DNA of 42,188 nt from contig CALXFI010000006.1 of assembly GCA_944387535.1 (NCBI GenBank), forward strand, positions 1 through 42,188, given 5' to 3'. Numbering within the stretch: position 1 is the first letter of the stretch; each line of letters begins with the position of its first letter. The stretch is from an uncultured Clostridia bacterium. Lineage in GTDB: Bacteria; Bacillota; Clostridia; TANB77; CAG-508. A model generated the notes under the pieces. The model was not told where the DNA came from. It was given only the letters and a program-made list of their open reading frames with translations, and searched no databases. Both the position numbers and the translations under genes were made by a program. This document shows, piece by piece, positions 1-7,713 of the stretch.

Positions 1-32
1 ATATAGATTATATTAAATATTAAAAAATAAAG

Positions 33-87
33 AAAGGAGTCGTATGGTTATTTAAGTTATTAAATATATCATACAAGTAATAATATG
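33..87 (+). promoter_or_regulatory. Hairpin between Shine-Dalgarno and start codon of the U32 gene
   Basis: A good Shine-Dalgarno (AAAGGAG, 33-39) lies 45 bases before the ATG at 85, far too distant for normal initiation. The gap is almost filled by a hairpin at 42-74: GTATG 42-46 pairs with CATAC 70-74, two further pairs and one bulged base follow, then 49-55 pairs with 60-66 around a 4-base loop. Folded, the effective SD-to-ATG spacing drops to about 12 bases. A competing ATG at 44 opens a 3-codon ORF inside the hairpin. The fold is seen in the sequence; the bridging role is inferred. Confidence 0.45.
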
Positions 88-1314
88 AAAAAACCAGAAT
101 TATTAGCACCAGCAGGATCATTTGAAAAAGCAAAAATAGCATTTATGTATGGAGCAGATGCCATCTATTGTGGAACATCATCATTGTCATTAAGAACAAG
201 AGCAGATATGGAAGATGAAGACTTAGTGAAAACAATAAAATATGCACATAGTATAGGAAAAAAAGTGTATGTAACACTAAATATATTTGCATGGGATGAT
301 AAATATGATGAAATAATTGATATGGCAAAAGAATTAGAAGAATTAAAGCCAGATGGAATAATTGCAGCAGATGGGGGAGTAATAGATGTATTAAAAGAGT
401 ATGCTCCTAGTGTAAAAATAAATGTAAGTACACAAGCAAATGTAGTAAGCTTACATGCAGCAAACTTTTGGTATAAAAATGGTGCAAAGAGAATGATAAT
501 GGCAAGAGAAATGAATAAGGAACAATTAAAATATATAATGAAAAATAAACCAGAAGATATGGAAATAGAAATATTTATACATGGAGCAATATGTTTTGCA
601 TATTCAGGTAGATGTTTCTTAAGCGACTTCTTAGCATGTAGGAGTGCAAATTTAGGAGATTGTGCACAAAGTTGTAGATGGTCATATAATTTATATGCAG
701 AAGAGAAAAACAATCCAGGAGAGTTAATGCCAATAGAAACAGATAAATATGGAACAAGTATCTTTTCTTCTAAAGATTTATGCTTAATAAAAGAAATACC
801 AGAAATTATAGATATGGGTGTAGATAGTATGAAAATAGAAGGAAGATTAAAAACAGAATATTACTTGGCAAGTGTAATAAATGCATATAGAAATGCTATT
901 GATGATTATGAAAAAGACCCTGAAAATTATGATTATAAAAAATACTTAAAAGAATTAGAAAAAGTAAAAACAAGAGGATTAACAACATTTTATTTTAATG
1001 ATAGAAATAATAAAGATATTCAAGAATATAAAGGAAGACAATATAATGAAGACTATGAATTTGGCGGAAAAGTTGTAGAATATAATGAAAATATTTCTAC
1101 AATAGAAATAAAAAATAAATTATCTGTAGGAGATACATTAGAAATAATTGTGCCAAATGAAATAGAGCCTTATGAATTTAAAATAGAAAAATTATATGAT
1201 GAAGAAACAGATGAAGAAATAAATGAAATAAGCCCAGGAGTAAAAGGACAAAAAGTAAAGTTACATCTTCCGATAGAATGTAAAAAAGATTGGATAATAA
1301 GAAGAAAAAAATAA
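85..1314 (+). CDS. U32-family peptidase-like tRNA hydroxylation protein (TrhP/YrrO-like)
   Basis: This 409-residue protein belongs to the peptidase U32 family. Family members TrhP (E. coli) and YrrO (B. subtilis) make 5-hydroxyuridine at the tRNA wobble position from prephenate-dependent chemistry, and peptidase activity is doubtful for most of them. The N-terminus (PELLAPAGSFEKAK, GADAIYCG) and the signature IHGAICFAYSGRC near residues 166-177 are diagnostic. Cysteines 170, 177, 185, 193 and 197 fall in the region that ligates the Fe-S cluster. Length matches the YrrO class. In Firmicutes a partner gene is often upstream, but that would lie outside the window. The only in-frame ATG with support is at 85; its ribosome binding site is displaced by a hairpin (see separate entry). 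A terminator follows. The family call is firm; the exact substrate is inferred. Confidence 0.88.
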   Translation: MKKPELLAPAGSFEKAKIAFMYGADAIYCGTSSLSLRTRADMEDEDLVKTIKYAHSIGKKVYVTLNIFAWDDKYDEIIDMAKELEELKPDGIIAADGGVIDVLKEYAPSVKINVSTQANVVSLHAANFWYKNGAKRMIMAREMNKEQLKYIMKNKPEDMEIEIFIHGAICFAYSGRCFLSDFLACRSANLGDCAQSCRWSYNLYAEEKNNPGELMPIETDKYGTSIFSSKDLCLIKEIPEIIDMGVDSMKIEGRLKTEYYLASVINAYRNAIDDYEKDPENYDYKKYLKELEKVKTRGLTTFYFNDRNNKDIQEYKGRQYNEDYEFGGKVVEYNENISTIEIKNKLSVGDTLEIIVPNEIEPYEFKIEKLYDEETDEEINEISPGVKGQKVKLHLPIECKKDWIIRRKK

Positions 1315-1329
1315 TGAAACAAATTGGGG

Positions 1330-1389
1330 ACAGGTCTTAAATGTATCATTTTTGTAAATAATATAAAAGTGATATAAAGACCTGTTTTT
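1330..1389 (+). terminator. Terminator after the U32 gene, built on a GGGGAC repeat
   Basis: ACAGGTCTT (1330-1338) pairs with AAGACCTGT (1377-1385), the arms continue imperfectly inward, and TTTTT follows. The left flank GGGGACAGGTCTTAAA resembles the GGGAC-core repeats found at four other sites in the window. Confidence 0.65.
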
Positions 1390-1443
1390 AGTTTCTAGAT
1401 AAGTCATGCTTTTTTAAATCCTTAAAAATGTTTTACAATAATA

Positions 1444-2241
1444 TTATTTTTTCCCGAATAAAGAAAAAAGTAAAAAGCCAAGAAATATGCAAAAAAATGA
1501 AATAGATCCTGTCAAAAAAGAAGAAATATCAGGCATAAGGACTAAAATAGAACCTAAAGAAAAACCAATAATAGAGTAAAAAGTTTTCTCATAAAAATTA
1601 TTTAGTAAAAAATTAGTAAGTTTCATAAAAATAAGACACCCTAAAATAAGTCCTAATCCCATAGGAATTAAAACAGGAAAATATAAAGTAGAAATGGAAG
1701 CAAGGTAAGTAGAGTAAACTCCCATAAGCATTAAAATAACAGTACTACTAATTCCAGGAACGACTATTCCAACAGACATTATAAAACCAGCAATCATTAA
1801 GTATAGAAAGCTAAAAGTTAAATTTGTTTCAGAATTTGGAATATAGGTTTCTAAAACAACTAATACAATTCCAAATAAAAATGCAAATAAGGTGTAAAGT
1901 AAAAATTGTGGTTTAAATTTAGTTTTTTTATTAGACTCTTTTATTAAAGAAGGAACGCTTCCTAAAATTAATCCAATAAAAATAGACTTTGTTTGAATAG
2001 GAAAATTAATTAAAAAATAATTTAAAAAATTACTAAAAATCAAAACACCAATTGCTACTCCAATAACTATAGGAAGTAAAAACTTTATATTCTTTTTTAT
2101 ATCTTTAAAAAAATGTAAAATACTATCTAATAATTTTTCGTAAATACCAAAAATAATACAAAGAACTCCACTACTAATACCTGGAAGAATAGCACCAGAG
2201 CCAATAAGTATACCTTTTACACAATTTAATAAAAATGTCAT
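1444..2241 (-). CDS. popT: DUF368 family membrane protein, probable polyprenyl-phosphate transporter
   Basis: This 265-residue polytopic membrane protein carries the DUF368 N-terminus (KGILIGSGAILPGISSGVLCIIFG) and a second half-repeat (AGFIMSVGIVVPGISSTVILMLMGVY), the two PGxSS re-entrant motifs typical of the family. DUF368 proteins have been identified as undecaprenyl-phosphate flippases (PopT) that return the carrier lipid of wall synthesis to the inner leaflet, alongside DedA proteins. A longer reading frame opens at 2319, but the ATG at 2241 has a proper AGAGGTG site just upstream and fits the family's start, so I chose it. It is a single gene on the minus strand, divergent from sigK. 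The family is certain; transport function follows from characterised members. Confidence 0.87.
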   Translation of the reverse strand: MTFLLNCVKGILIGSGAILPGISSGVLCIIFGIYEKLLDSILHFFKDIKKNIKFLLPIVIGVAIGVLIFSNFLNYFLINFPIQTKSIFIGLILGSVPSLIKESNKKTKFKPQFLLYTLFAFLFGIVLVVLETYIPNSETNLTFSFLYLMIAGFIMSVGIVVPGISSTVILMLMGVYSTYLASISTLYFPVLIPMGLGLILGCLIFMKLTNFLLNNFYEKTFYSIIGFSLGSILVLMPDISSFLTGSISFFCIFLGFLLFSLFGKK

Positions 2242-2316
2242 ATAAAAAACACCTCTATAAAGTTTATTAGACAAAGATGTAAAAAATTCTATAAATAATA
2301 TTTTTAGGAGGTCAGG

Positions 2317-2343
2317 CACTTTATTTTTTTTAGCTCATATAAT
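2317..2343 (+). promoter_or_regulatory. Candidate mother-cell sigma (E/K type) promoter of sigK
   Basis: CATATAAT (2336-2343) fits the -10 box of sigma-E/sigma-K promoters (CATAnnAT), and CAC (2317-2319) lies 16 bases upstream, as expected for a sigma-K -35. No clear sigma-A -35 is present. The same layout recurs upstream of spoVM. Based on motif only. Confidence 0.4.
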
Positions 2344-2373
2344 GACAGTAGTTAAGAATTTGGAGGTGCATTT

Positions 2374-3086
2374 ATGTTATCAGCACTTTGTATGACGGGT
2401 ATTTTAGGATTTTTTGAATTTCTAAAAACAGCAGTGTTTGCTGTTCGGATATATTCAAGGAGGAAATTTATTTCCAGAACCATTATCACGGAGAAGAAGA
2501 AAAAAATTATTTAGAGCAAATGGCAAAAGGAGATGATGAAGCGAGAAATATTTTAATAGAAAGGAACTTAAGATTAGTAGCACATGTTGCTAAAAAATAT
2601 TCTACAGCAAAAGTAGATCAAGACGATTTGATATCAATAGGAACAATAGGCCTAATTAAAGGAATAAACAGTTTTAATCCGGAAAAGAAGACAAGACTTT
2701 CTACATATGTTGCAAGATGTGTGGATAATGAAATACTAATGTTCTTAAGAGCAAATAAAAAATTAGGAGCGGAAGTATATTTAAATGAGCCAATAGGAAA
2801 AGATAAAGATGACAATGTAGTAACACTTCAAGAAGTGTTAGAAAATAATGAAAGAAATATAGAAGATGAAGTAGATATTAAAATGAAAGTAAAATTGCTA
2901 TATGAAAAAATGAAATCTATTTTAAAGACAAGAGAAAAAACAATACTAGAATTGAGGTTTGGTTTAGGAGGCAAAAAGCCAAAAACGCAAAATGAAATAG
3001 CAAGTATGATGGGAATATCTCGTTCGTATGTATCTAGAATAGAAACAAAAGCGATTAGTAAACTTGCTAAAGAAATAAAAGAATAG
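2374..3086 (+). pseudogene. sigK: RNA polymerase sporulation sigma factor SigK, two frameshifts near the 5' end
   Basis: Sigma-K directs late mother-cell transcription in sporulation. The gene starts at ATG 2374 behind TTGGAGGTG (MLSALCMTGILGFFEFLK...), matching the family's N-terminus. After codon 24 an extra C near 2446 moves the SigK sequence to the next frame (GYIQGGNLFPEPLSR). An extra A near 2492 moves it again (EEEKNYLEQ), into the open frame that runs from 2520 to 3086. As read, translation from 2374 ends at a TAG in 2512-2514. The ATG at 2520 lacks a ribosome binding site. The remainder is intact: region 2 (LVAHVAKKYS, DLISIGTIGLIKGI), the core-binding RCVDNEILMFLRA, and a region-4 helix-turn-helix (MGISRSYVSRIETKAISK). 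There is no skin-type insertion. It could be a real pseudogene, an assembly error, or, less likely, a recoded gene. Identity is firm; status is open. Confidence 0.85.
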
Positions 3087-3159
3087 AAAAATGAAAAAAA
3101 TCAAGATACGTATAATAATAAAATTAATATTAAATTAAGAAAATTATTAACTAAAAAAC

Positions 3160-3188
3160 TTCACTAGTAAAAACAAATGTGGTATAAT
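3160..3188 (+). promoter_or_regulatory. Sigma-A promoter of the hemolysin III gene
   Basis: TTCACT (3160-3165), 17 bases, then TATAAT (3183-3188), with an extended TGG immediately before the -10. It lies 25 bases upstream of the start codon. Confidence 0.55.
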
Positions 3189-3212
3189 TGCAAAAACAAT
3201 TTGAGGTGAAAT

Positions 3213-3887
3213 ATGGAAAGAATAAAATTAAGAGATAGAATATTACCTAAATATACAAAAGGTGAAGAAATATTTAATATGACATCACATATAGTAGGTG
3301 CAGTGCTTGGAGTTGTTGCAACTGTATTGTGCGTGGTATTTGCTGCAATACATGGAAATGTATATGGCGTTGTAAGTGGAGCTATATATGGTGTTACAAT
3401 GATTATATTATATACAATGTCTAGTATATATCATGGATTAAATCCAAAGAGATATTCTAAAAAAGTATTTCAAGTATTAGATCATTGTTCTATATTTTTA
3501 TTAATTGCTGGTTCATATACACCATTTGCATTATGCACAATTCGTGAATATGATACAGCATCTGGTTGGGTTATATTTGGTGTGATATGGGCGGTTGCAA
3601 TTTTAGGCATTGTATTAAATTCAATTGATATAAAAAAGTTTAAAGTATTTTCAATGATATGTTATTTACTTATGGGATGGTGTATAGTATTTAAAATTGG
3701 ATTGTTACCAAAACTATTGGGAACAGCAGGATTTGTATTACTTTTATTAGGAGGAATAGCATATACAGTTGGAGCTATTTTATATGGAATAGGGAAAAAA
3801 CATAAATATATGCATTCAGTATTTCACTTATTTATATTATTAGGAAGCTTATTACAATTTTTCTGTATATTATTATATGTAATGTAA
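3213..3887 (+). CDS. trhA: Hemolysin III family / PAQR-type membrane protein (TrhA)
   Basis: This 224-residue protein has seven predicted membrane segments and the hallmarks of the hemolysin III (YqfA/TrhA, PAQR) family: SSIYHGL (His74), DHCSIFLLIAGSYTPF (Asp90, His91), and HSVFHLFILLG near the C-terminus (His201, His205). In PAQR proteins these His/Asp residues bind a metal. Bacterial members have been linked to membrane homeostasis (TrhA in E. coli); 'hemolysin' is a historical label. The start at ATG 3213 has TTGAGGTGAAAT upstream and its own promoter. It appears monocistronic, with a weak hairpin at about 3912-3937 after it. Neighbours give no clear functional link. Confidence 0.9.
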   Translation: MERIKLRDRILPKYTKGEEIFNMTSHIVGAVLGVVATVLCVVFAAIHGNVYGVVSGAIYGVTMIILYTMSSIYHGLNPKRYSKKVFQVLDHCSIFLLIAGSYTPFALCTIREYDTASGWVIFGVIWAVAILGIVLNSIDIKKFKVFSMICYLLMGWCIVFKIGLLPKLLGTAGFVLLLLGGIAYTVGAILYGIGKKHKYMHSVFHLFILLGSLLQFFCILLYVM

Positions 3888-4077
3888 AAATAAAAAAATA
3901 GAAGATAAAAGAAGTAGAAAAATGTCTTTTCTACTCCTCACAAACTTAATTAATTTTAGCATAAAATAATAAAAAATGCAAATATCAAAAAAGTTAGATT
4001 AAGCGAGAATAAATTAAAAAAAATAAGGTAATCATATATAATAATAAAAAGGATAAGAAAATAGAAGAAATTTCAAG

Positions 4078-4106
4078 TTGATAATATTTTTTACTTGTGT
4101 TAAAAT
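4078..4106 (+). promoter_or_regulatory. Sigma-A promoter of the 6S RNA gene
   Basis: TTGATA (4078-4083), exactly 17 bases, then TAAAAT (4101-4106). Transcription would begin at about 4113. No reading frame follows, consistent with an RNA gene. Confidence 0.65.
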
Positions 4107-4139
4107 AAAAATAACTTAAGAGAGGAACTTAAAAAAGAA

Positions 4140-4340
4140 AATATTCACCCTGCGTAGTACGTAAGAACTTATTTTTAGAACCAACAAATATTTAAGAGGG
4201 GCCAATCTCTGAGTATGGCGTGCATGCTTACAGTATATAGTAAGAAGCCCAGGAATATTTAGGTAGGCACCCACCTGTTTTTAGGAGCAGGTCCTTAAAA
4301 ATTAAGGCAGCTACGGCTAAGGCGGGGATGATTTATATAA
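4140..4340 (+). ncRNA. ssrS: 6S RNA
   Basis: 6S RNA mimics an open promoter and sequesters the housekeeping RNA polymerase in stationary phase. This 200-base stretch has no ORF and shares the conserved blocks of known 6S RNAs in the right order: GGGGCCAATCTCTGAG (5' side of the central bubble), GCATGCTTAC with TAGTAAGAAGCC (apical stem), CACCCACCTG with AGCAGG, and GGCAGCTACGGC. The ends pair: TCACCC and CGTAG near 4144-4157 with CTACG and GGGGATGA near 4310-4331. It has a promoter upstream and hairpins downstream. The exact ends, and whether a roughly 27-base leader is kept, are uncertain. I recognised it by motif comparison with E. coli 6S RNA, not by a covariance model. Confidence 0.75.
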
Positions 4341-4403
4341 AAAGCAATAGAGATATCGCTTTATATAAAACACAAAGAACCAGTTAACAAATAACTGGTT
4401 TTT
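4332..4403 (+). terminator. Two hairpins ending the 6S transcript
   Basis: A weak AT-rich hairpin (about 4334-4369, TTATATAAA...GC with GCTTTATATAA) is followed by a strong one. AACCAGTTA (4378-4386) pairs with TAACTGGTT (4392-4400), then TTTCTT. The second is a standard intrinsic terminator on the plus strand. Confidence 0.75.
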
Positions 4404-4424
4404 CTTGTATGCTGTTTTTTCTAA

Positions 4425-5825
4425 TTATTTTCCTAATTCTATTATAGCTTTTGCATAAATTTTACAAGCAAGAATTAAATTATCTATTTCAACAAATTCA
4501 TCTGTTTGATGGCACATATCTTTGTGACCTGGAAAGTTTGGCCCAAAGGAAATACAGTTTGTAAATGCACGTGCATATGTAGCACCACCAATAGCAATAG
4601 GTTCAGCATTAGAATTTGTTTCTTCATTAAAGATCTTACATAAAGTTTTAACTAATTTATCATTTTTAGGTACATGTAAAAAGTCTTCTGTAGAAGTTGT
4701 TTCAAAATTTAAATTAGAATAATTACTACATAACCTATTAAAAATATCTTCAATATCAGAAATAGGAGTGTTTATTGGTATTCTTAAATTCATGCCTATT
4801 TTTAATATGTTATTTTCTAATAAAAAATCACCAACATTTAAAGTAAGCCTTCCAGACTCATCTTTGCAAGATATTCCCAAAGATTTTCCATCATATTCTG
4901 TGTTTATATATTTATTAAAGAAGTCTAATAACTCTAAATTACAATTGTAATGCTTAAATGTTAAAGCAAGAATTACAAGTAATCTAGAAATAGCATTTAC
5001 ACCTGCATCTGGGTGAGCAGCATGTGCTCCAACTCCATATGAAGTAAGTTTTACTTCAGTTTGGCTTAATTTGTAAATATCTATTTCAAAGTTATTTCTT
5101 TTAATAAAATGTTTTAAAGTTTCAATAAAATCACTCATTTGAATATTGTCATTAATTTCTAAAACTAAACTACAAAATTTGGGTACTACATTAAGTGCAT
5201 TGTTATTACAATCAATTTCTTTTATTTTTATTTTATCAAAATTGTTTGTATAATTTTCTTTTATATAGCAACTTAAAATAGATTTTTCAGCATAAATACA
5301 TGGAAAATCAGCATCTGGACTAAAGCCAACAGCAGGAGCTTCTTCATGCTTTTTATAGTAATCAATGCATTTCCAATCATTTTCTTCATTAAGTCCTATA
5401 ATTAAACGAACTCTCTTATTTAGTTTACAATTATCCATAACAGCTTTCATAGCATATAAACTTGCGACTACTGGACCTTTATCATCGATTGCACCTCTAC
5501 CAAAGATTTTACCATCTGAAATAGTGGCGGAAAATGGAGGAAAAGTCCAACCAGTACCTTCTGGTACTACATCTAAATGGCCAATAATACCAACAAGTTC
5601 ATCTCCTTTACCAAATTCAATATAGCCACAATAACCATCTATATTTTTAGTTCTAAAACCTAGTTTTTTTCCTAAATCTAGCATATATTCTAATGCAGAA
5701 TTTACATTTTTTCCAAATGGCATTTTTTCATCATCTGATTTTGAATAAACACTTGGTATTCTAATTAATTCTTGAGTTGCTTTTATAATATCGTCTTTTA
5801 AATTATCAACAATATTATCTAACAT
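4425..5825 (-). CDS. pepV: M20-family dipeptidase (PepV / Sapep type)
   Basis: This cytosolic zinc or manganese dipeptidase of 466 residues hydrolyses short peptides taken up by the cell. Motifs of the M20 PepV/Sapep family are complete: HLDVVPEGTGW (metal ligand His83, Asp85), GAIDDKGP (Asp114/115), NEENDW (Glu147/148), FSPDADFP, and a C-terminal GHKDMCHQTDE. Length equals the family norm. The frame opens at 5855, but the ATG at 5825 has GGGGTGATT upstream. A promoter -10 (TATAAT, 5854-5859 minus strand, with extended TGT) lies where the longer form would begin, so the shorter start is right. It is monocistronic and divergent from the transketolase genes. Confidence 0.9.
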   Translation of the reverse strand: MLDNIVDNLKDDIIKATQELIRIPSVYSKSDDEKMPFGKNVNSALEYMLDLGKKLGFRTKNIDGYCGYIEFGKGDELVGIIGHLDVVPEGTGWTFPPFSATISDGKIFGRGAIDDKGPVVASLYAMKAVMDNCKLNKRVRLIIGLNEENDWKCIDYYKKHEEAPAVGFSPDADFPCIYAEKSILSCYIKENYTNNFDKIKIKEIDCNNNALNVVPKFCSLVLEINDNIQMSDFIETLKHFIKRNNFEIDIYKLSQTEVKLTSYGVGAHAAHPDAGVNAISRLLVILALTFKHYNCNLELLDFFNKYINTEYDGKSLGISCKDESGRLTLNVGDFLLENNILKIGMNLRIPINTPISDIEDIFNRLCSNYSNLNFETTSTEDFLHVPKNDKLVKTLCKIFNEETNSNAEPIAIGGATYARAFTNCISFGPNFPGHKDMCHQTDEFVEIDNLILACKIYAKAIIELGK

Positions 5826-5853
5826 ATAATCACCCCACTTTTTCATATTGGAC

Positions 5854-5859
5854 ATTATA
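5854..5859 (-). promoter_or_regulatory. -10 element of the pepV promoter
   Basis: TATAAT on the minus strand preceded by TGT (extended -10) and only a weak -35. It places the transcript start at about 5847 and excludes the longer pepV reading frame. Confidence 0.5.
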
Positions 5860-5954
5860 ACATATGTTGGACAAATATAAAATAGAATAAAAAATTTAAA
5901 ATATTAGTAGTAAAAAAATATAATGTGTGTTATATTAGTTTTGAGGTGAGATAT

Positions 5955-6773
5955 TTGAAATTAGAAAGTGTAGAAGAATTAGAAAGACAAGCAAAAGTAA
6001 TAAGAAGAGGAATTGTCCAGCAAGTATATAAAGCAAAGTCAGGGCATCCAGGAGGATCACTCTCAATTGCAGATATAATGACAGTATTGTATTTTAATGA
6101 ATTAAATGTAGATGAGAAAAACCCTAAATGGGAAGATAGAGATAGATTGGTTCTATCAAAAGGACATTGTTGTCCGGCTTTATATAGTTGTTTGGCCAAT
6201 GGAGGATTTTTTGATGTTTCTAAATTAGAAGGTTTTAGAGAAATCGATAGTAATCTTCAAGGACATCCTGATATGACTAAAGTTCCTGGTGTTGATATGT
6301 CAACAGGATCACTTGGACAAGGACTTTCTTGTGCAGTTGGGATGGCAATAGCAGGAAAGATGGATAAAAAAGATTATAGAGTATATGCAATATTAGGAGA
6401 TGGAGAAATAGAAGAAGGACAAATTTGGGAAGCAGCAATGTCAGCTTCTAAATACAAGCTTGATAATTTGTGCGTCATTGTAGATAATAATAATTTACAA
6501 ATAGATGGCACAATAGAAGAAGTTGGTGGCTTAGATAAAATAGACAAAAAATTTAAAAGTTTTGGATTCCAAATAATAAATATAGATGGACATGATATAG
6601 AAGAGATTATGAGTGCATTTGAAGTTGCAAAAAATGTTAAAAATATGCCTGTATGCATAATTGCAAAAACTGTTAAAGGAAAAGGTGTATCATATATGGA
6701 AAATAAAGTGGAATGGCATGGAAAAGCACCAAATGAAGAACAATATAAAATTGCTATGGAAGAATTAAAATAA
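5955..6773 (+). CDS. Transketolase, N-terminal (thiamine diphosphate-binding) subunit
   Basis: Transketolase moves two-carbon units between sugar phosphates in the pentose phosphate pathway. Here, as in many anaerobes and archaea, it is split into two genes. This 272-residue subunit has KSGHPGGSLSIAD (residues 28-40) and the thiamine-diphosphate motif GDGEIEEGQIWEA (148-160) with DNNN (177-180). A longer frame begins at ATG 5925, but TTG 5955 has GAGGTGAG at 5943-5950 and follows the likely transcript start (TATAAT at 5919-5924), so I prefer TTG. The second subunit follows 17 bases downstream. Confidence 0.93.
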   Translation: MKLESVEELERQAKVIRRGIVQQVYKAKSGHPGGSLSIADIMTVLYFNELNVDEKNPKWEDRDRLVLSKGHCCPALYSCLANGGFFDVSKLEGFREIDSNLQGHPDMTKVPGVDMSTGSLGQGLSCAVGMAIAGKMDKKDYRVYAILGDGEIEEGQIWEAAMSASKYKLDNLCVIVDNNNLQIDGTIEEVGGLDKIDKKFKSFGFQIINIDGHDIEEIMSAFEVAKNVKNMPVCIIAKTVKGKGVSYMENKVEWHGKAPNEEQYKIAMEELK

Positions 6774-6790
6774 AAAAGTGAGGGTTTGAT

Positions 6791-7711
6791 ATGGAAGAGA
6801 TAAAAAAAGCAACCAGAGAAAGTTATGGAGAAGCTTTGTTAGAATTAGGAAAAGAAAATAATAATGTAGTTGTTTTAGATGCAGACTTATCAACAGCAAC
6901 AAAAACAAATTTGTTTGCAAAAGAATTTCCAGAAAGATTTTTTGATATGGGAATAGCAGAAGCAAATATGACGGGAGTAGCAGCAGGACTAGCTACTTGT
7001 GGAAAGGTACCTTTTGCAAGTACATTTGCAGTATTTGCAGCAGGAAGAAGCTATGACCAGATAAGATGTAGTATAGCTTATCCAAAATTAAATGTAAAAA
7101 TATGTGCAACACACTCAGGAGTAACTGTTGGTGAAGATGGAGCAACACACCAAATGTTAGAAGATATTTCTATGATGAGGACAATGCCTAATATGACTGT
7201 AATGTCTGTTTGTGATGATACCGAAACAAAATGGGCAGTAAGAGAAATATCTAAATTCGAAGGACCAGTATATTTAAGACTTGCCAGAATGAAAACTTCT
7301 GTAATCTATGATGAAAATCAAAAATTTGAAATAGGAAAGGGGATTCAAATAGGAGAAGGAACAGATGCAACTATATTTGCAACAGGAGTAACAGTAGAGC
7401 AAGCTTTAATTGCTAAAAAAGTATTAAAAGAAAAAGGAATAGATGTAAGAGTAGTTGATGTTCATACAATAAAGCCAATAGATAGAGAAATAATTATAAA
7501 ATGTGCAAAAGAAACTAAAAAATTAATTTCTATAGAAGATCATAGTATAATAGGAGGATTAGGCTCAGCAATAGCAGAAGTTTTAACAGATGAATATCCA
7601 ACAAAATTAACTAGATTAGGGGTTCATGATACATTTGGAAAATCAGGAAAAGATGAAAAACTAATGGAGTATTTTGGAATAACAGCAGAAAATATAATAA
7701 AGGAAATATGA
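6791..7711 (+). CDS. Transketolase, C-terminal (pyrimidine-binding) subunit
   Basis: This is the partner of the upstream subunit: 306 residues covering the pyrimidine-binding and C-terminal domains. It has DADLSTATKTN, the FDMGIAEANMTGVAAGLA block with the catalytic Glu, FAVFAAGRSYDQIR, and HSGVTVGEDGATHQ. The Tkt_C domain (GVTVEQALIAKKVLKEKGIDVRVVDVHTIKPID) follows from about residue 195. The start at ATG 6791 has GTGAGGG upstream. Together the two chains form a whole transketolase of about 580 residues. Supply of pentose phosphates also links to rpe at 35.1 kb. A palindromic repeat begins two bases after the stop. Confidence 0.94.
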   Translation: MEEIKKATRESYGEALLELGKENNNVVVLDADLSTATKTNLFAKEFPERFFDMGIAEANMTGVAAGLATCGKVPFASTFAVFAAGRSYDQIRCSIAYPKLNVKICATHSGVTVGEDGATHQMLEDISMMRTMPNMTVMSVCDDTETKWAVREISKFEGPVYLRLARMKTSVIYDENQKFEIGKGIQIGEGTDATIFATGVTVEQALIAKKVLKEKGIDVRVVDVHTIKPIDREIIIKCAKETKKLISIEDHSIIGGLGSAIAEVLTDEYPTKLTRLGVHDTFGKSGKDEKLMEYFGITAENIIKEI

Positions 7712-7713
7712 TT

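Noticed and set aside
165..713. Long minus-strand ORF inside the U32 gene
   Set aside because: A shadow frame of AT-rich coding DNA with no ribosome binding site and low-complexity hydrophobic content.
2242..2319. N-terminal extension of the DUF368 protein
   Set aside because: No ribosome binding site, and the 265-residue form starting at 2241 matches the family.
2440..2500. Skin-type element interrupting sigK
   Set aside because: Only single-base shifts are present, no inserted DNA and no recombinase gene.
2520..3086. Start of SigK at ATG 2520
   Set aside because: No Shine-Dalgarno; the true N-terminus is recognisable upstream in two other frames and region 1.2/2 would be cut.
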